This document shows positions 7,140 to 8,079 of a DNA stretch of 8,079 nt, in pieces. Origin of the DNA: DATESZ01 sp035283845 (lineage in GTDB: Bacteria > Desulfobacterota > Syntrophia > Syntrophales > JACQWR01). The translations under genes and the position numbers were made by a program. Location: positions 1 through 8,079 of the forward strand of contig DATESZ010000036.1 in NCBI GenBank assembly GCA_035283845.1, written 5' to 3'. The notes beneath the pieces are model-generated. The model searched no databases. It worked only from the letters and a program-made list of their open reading frames with translations, and was not told the origin of the DNA. The first letter of the stretch is position 1, and every line of letters begins with the position of its first letter.

Positions 7140-7144
7140 GTTAT
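7121..7144. promoter_or_regulatory. Perfect 8-8-8 inverted repeat over the -35 of the HIT operon promoter
   Basis: ATAACTTG (7121-7128) and CAAGTTAT (7137-7144) are exact complements separated by 8 nt. The element covers the -35 box and the upstream part of the spacer of the predicted HIT promoter, where a bound dimer would block RNA polymerase. There is no T-run after either arm, so it is not a terminator. A perfect 8-bp inverted repeat can occur by chance once in a window of this size; the position is what makes it notable. Confidence 0.3.
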
Positions 7145-7196
7145 ATTTGGTCAAATGTCTTCGGTTTGACGTGGGAATTATGAGAATATTTGTTAT

Positions 7197-7233
7197 AAAA
7201 AAAGGGGCAAGGAAAACTTTTTTCCTCACCCCT
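7197..7233 (-). terminator. Intrinsic terminator of the pilin gene
   Basis: On the minus strand AGGGGTGAGGAAAA pairs with TTTTCCTTGCCCCT around a 3-nt loop and is followed by seven T residues (7203-7197; the first also forms the last stem pair). The two internal positions are G-U wobbles in minus-strand RNA but A-C mismatches in plus-strand RNA, so the hairpin is built for the pilin direction. It lies 25 nt beyond the pilin stop and separates the pilin from the HIT operon. Confidence 0.92.
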
Positions 7234-7258
7234 AAGCAAAGACAGTCGAACAACCCTA

Positions 7259-7630
7259 TTAGGGATTAATGGCGCCCGCATTGTCTACTGTATAGGTTAT
7301 ATCACCTGACGAATGTACGCTTGTTAAGACGAGACCGGACATGGTCCCGGCGGAAACCGCCAAGCCGACGCCTGCTGTCGGCTTGTACCCGTAAGAGGTC
7401 AACAGAGCTGCGGTAACTGTCACACCAGGCGAATCACTGAAAAAAGCCTGGGCAGCCGTGTAGGCATTCTTCACATCAGCTTTAGCCGAGGAGTTGAACC
7501 CTCTCATTCTGTACTGGGTAAACTGGGGGATGGCAATGGCCGCCAAAATGCCTATGATCGCAATGACGATCATCAGTTCAATCAACGTAAAACCCTTTTC
7601 GCTTCTTTTATTGTAAAATTTACTAATCAT
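7259..7630 (-). CDS. pilA: Type IV prepilin (PilA-type major pilin candidate)
   Basis: A 123-residue prepilin with a short basic leader (MISKFYNKRSEKG) cut by the prepilin peptidase after G13. Mature F14 would be N-methylated, and Glu at mature position 5 is present. The mature 110-residue protein starts with the hydrophobic assembly helix FTLIELMIVIAIIGILAAIA and continues PQFTQYRMRGFNSSAKADV. It has no cysteine, so no disulfide-closed D-region. Start choice: ATG at 7630 follows AAGAGGAG by 8 nt; an in-frame GTG three codons upstream abuts that site and is rejected. The gene has its own -24/-12 promoter and its own terminator. No pilus assembly genes (pilB, pilC, pilT, pilD) are in the window. 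It could be the major pilin or a structurally similar pseudopilin; the length, short leader and regulated promoter favour a pilin. Confidence 0.93.
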   Translation of the reverse strand: MISKFYNKRSEKGFTLIELMIVIAIIGILAAIAIPQFTQYRMRGFNSSAKADVKNAYTAAQAFFSDSPGVTVTAALLTSYGYKPTAGVGLAVSAGTMSGLVLTSVHSSGDITYTVDNAGAINP

Positions 7631-7667
7631 AAAAGTCACTCCTCTTATCGTAATTGATATTGATACG

Positions 7668-7682
7668 GCAACTGTTATGCCA
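7668..7682 (-). promoter_or_regulatory. Sigma-54 (-24/-12) promoter of the pilin gene
   Basis: The minus strand reads TGGCATAACAGTTGC, matching TGGCAC-N5-TTGC at every fixed position but one (C to T after TGGCA), with correct GG-to-GC spacing. Transcription would start near 7656, giving a leader of about 26 nt that holds the AAGAGGAG ribosome site. Sigma-54 control through PilS/PilR is established for pilin genes in Pseudomonas, Myxococcus and Geobacter; those regulators are not in the window. Confidence 0.8.
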
Positions 7683-7726
7683 AGTAAATCGTTATCATTT
7701 CAAATTTGGCCCGTCGTAGTTATTTC

Positions 7727-7755
7727 ATACTATATTTAAGTTTTGTCAATGTCAA
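7727..7755 (-). promoter_or_regulatory. Tandem TTGACA hexamers upstream of pilA: activator site or second (sigma-70) promoter
   Basis: On the minus strand TTGACA occurs twice back to back (7755-7750 and 7749-7744). From the first copy, a 17-nt spacer leads to TAGTAT (7732-7727) and a 15-nt spacer leads to TATAGT (7734-7729), so a sigma-70 promoter is possible. On the plus strand the same bases contain TGTC twice, 6 nt apart and about 88-99 nt upstream of the predicted sigma-54 start, a usual place for an enhancer-binding protein such as PilR. The sequence does not decide between these readings. Confidence 0.35.
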
Positions 7756-7868
7756 TAGGGAAACGTTCCTGACCTTCCGACCTAAATTATCCGAGAAAAA
7801 CGTTAATTCCAGCCTTTTTGTCGTTTTTTTCACAGGATATTTCTCCCCTAATTTGTTATATTGACAGA
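7756..7868. other. Non-coding stretch between the pilin control region and the repeat region
   Basis: AT-rich sequence with several T-runs (for example near 7816 and 7824). I see no convincing coding frame, RNA gene or terminator hairpin here. A TTGACA at 7861-7866 on the plus strand has no acceptable -10 at 16-18 nt. Confidence 0.5.
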
Positions 7869-7912
7869 GTGAAACCCTCATGACGGTACCCGTCACAAAG
7901 GATAATGAAAAT
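7869..7912 (+). repeat. Direct repeat copy 1 (44 nt)
   Basis: Begins GTGAAACCCTCATGACGG and ends AATGAAAAT. It matches copy 2 at 41 of 44 positions with no gaps. Within it TGACGG and CCGTCA form a 6-bp inverted repeat with a 3-nt centre (7881-7895); copy 2 breaks this pairing by one base. The AAAGGA near its end resembles a ribosome site. The hairpin element starts at its last base. Confidence 0.9.
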
Positions 7913-7965
7913 TCACCCTCCCCCTTCCCCCTCCCTCAAGGGGAGGGGGTGAGGGGGAGGGTGAA
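7912..7965. repeat. GC-rich extragenic palindrome with G-quadruplex motifs on both strands
   Basis: A 14-bp outer stem (7912-7925 with 7952-7965) and a 9-bp inner stem (7927-7935 with 7941-7949) are separated by a 1-versus-2-nt bulge and closed by a 5-nt loop (TCAAG). The 3' arm has four G-tracts on the plus strand (7940-7961, loops of 1, 3 and 1 nt), and the 5' arm has four on the minus strand (7916-7935, loops of 1, 2 and 1 nt). It resembles the CCCTC/GAGGG extragenic palindromes scattered in many proteobacterial genomes. There is no T-run right after the arms, so it is not a classic terminator. It sits between direct repeat copies 1 and 2. Confidence 0.9.
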
Positions 7966-7977
7966 AGGTATTTTCAG

Positions 7978-8021
7978 GTGAAACCCTCATGACGGTGCCC
8001 GACACAAAGGAGAATGAAAAT
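7978..8021 (+). repeat. Direct repeat copy 2 (44 nt)
   Basis: Identical to copy 1 except at three positions (A/G, T/A and T/G at repeat positions 20, 25 and 35). The third change turns AAAGGAT into AAAGGAG (8006-8012), a good ribosome site 7 nt before ATG at 8020. That ATG opens a frame of only 12 codons (stop TAG at 8056-8058; 14 codons from the ATG at 8014), which I do not call as a gene. Copy-to-copy distance is 109 nt. Confidence 0.9.
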
Positions 8022-8072
8022 GGCCACCCAGGTGAATATAATTAAATCGAATACTTAGATGTGCATTTTCGA

Positions 8073-8079
8073 GTGAAAC
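8073..8079 (+). repeat. Probable direct repeat copy 3, cut by the window edge
   Basis: The last 9 bases, GAGTGAAAC (8071-8079), equal the start of copy 1 plus its two preceding bases. The ATTTTC just before it (8065-8070) also precedes copy 2 (7970-7975). Copy 2 to copy 3 spacing would be 95 nt. Only 7 bases of the repeat itself are visible. Confidence 0.45.

Noticed and set aside
7254..7264. Small palindrome CCCTATTAGGG at the pilin stop
   Set aside because: Five base pairs around one base cannot form a stable loop, and the true terminator lies just beyond.
7631..7639. GTG start three codons upstream for the pilin
   Set aside because: It overlaps the Shine-Dalgarno sequence AAGAGGAG, which is correctly spaced only for the ATG at 7630.
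7861..7866. TTGACA on the plus strand before repeat copy 1 as a promoter
   Set aside because: No -10-like hexamer occurs 16-18 nt downstream.
7869..8079. CRISPR array reading of the direct repeats
   Set aside because: Only two full copies, with three mismatches; one interval is a low-complexity palindrome and no cas gene is present. Repeat length and spacing are also irregular.

Overview
The window (about 8.1 kb, moderate GC) reads as ordinary chromosome of a deltaproteobacterial-type organism (Desulfobacterota, in the broad neighbourhood of Geobacter or Syntrophus). That placement is inference from the secA-argJ adjacency, the EF-G-like paralogue with a GHGGTGKTS P-loop, a Geobacter-like type IV pilin N-terminus and a sigma-54-type pilin promoter. 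There are no rRNA or tRNA genes, transposases or CRISPR arrays.

Layout. Positions 1-2919 (minus strand) hold secA followed, 11 nt later, by the 5' part of argJ, which leaves the window at base 1. Positions 2920-3169 are a divergent promoter region with candidate promoters for both directions and a 24-bp near-palindrome. Positions 3170-5744 (plus strand) hold an EF-G-like GTPase gene overlapped by a molybdopterin adenylyltransferase gene (mogA type). Positions 5710-6987 (minus strand) hold a compact three-gene operon, HIT-family hydrolase, LapA-domain membrane protein, Mut7-C RNase-like protein, whose last gene overlaps the end of mogA tail-to-tail by 35 bp. Positions 6988-7258 carry the operon's promoter and the terminator of the next gene. 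Positions 7259-7630 (minus strand) encode a type IV prepilin with a near-consensus -24/-12 promoter and a strong intrinsic terminator, so it looks like a single-gene unit. Positions 7631-7868 are pilin upstream DNA. Positions 7869-8079 hold a direct repeat (two copies of 44 nt, 41/44 identical, with a third starting at the window edge); a 54-nt GC-rich hairpin with G-quadruplex motifs on both strands lies between the first two copies.

How the genes fit together. SecA drives protein export, ArgJ makes arginine precursors, MogA inserts molybdenum into molybdopterin, and HIT proteins hydrolyse or transfer nucleotidyl groups; these are mostly housekeeping genes packed by chance of synteny rather than one pathway. 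I did not find a clear new multi-gene defence or metabolic system. The points most worth a second look are the repeat/hairpin/G4 region at the right edge, substituted signature residues in three otherwise intact enzymes (SecA LTNMP, EF-G-like SRMD, Mut7-C LTRQ), the sigma-54 pilin promoter with an upstream hexamer repeat, and operator-like palindromes at two promoters.
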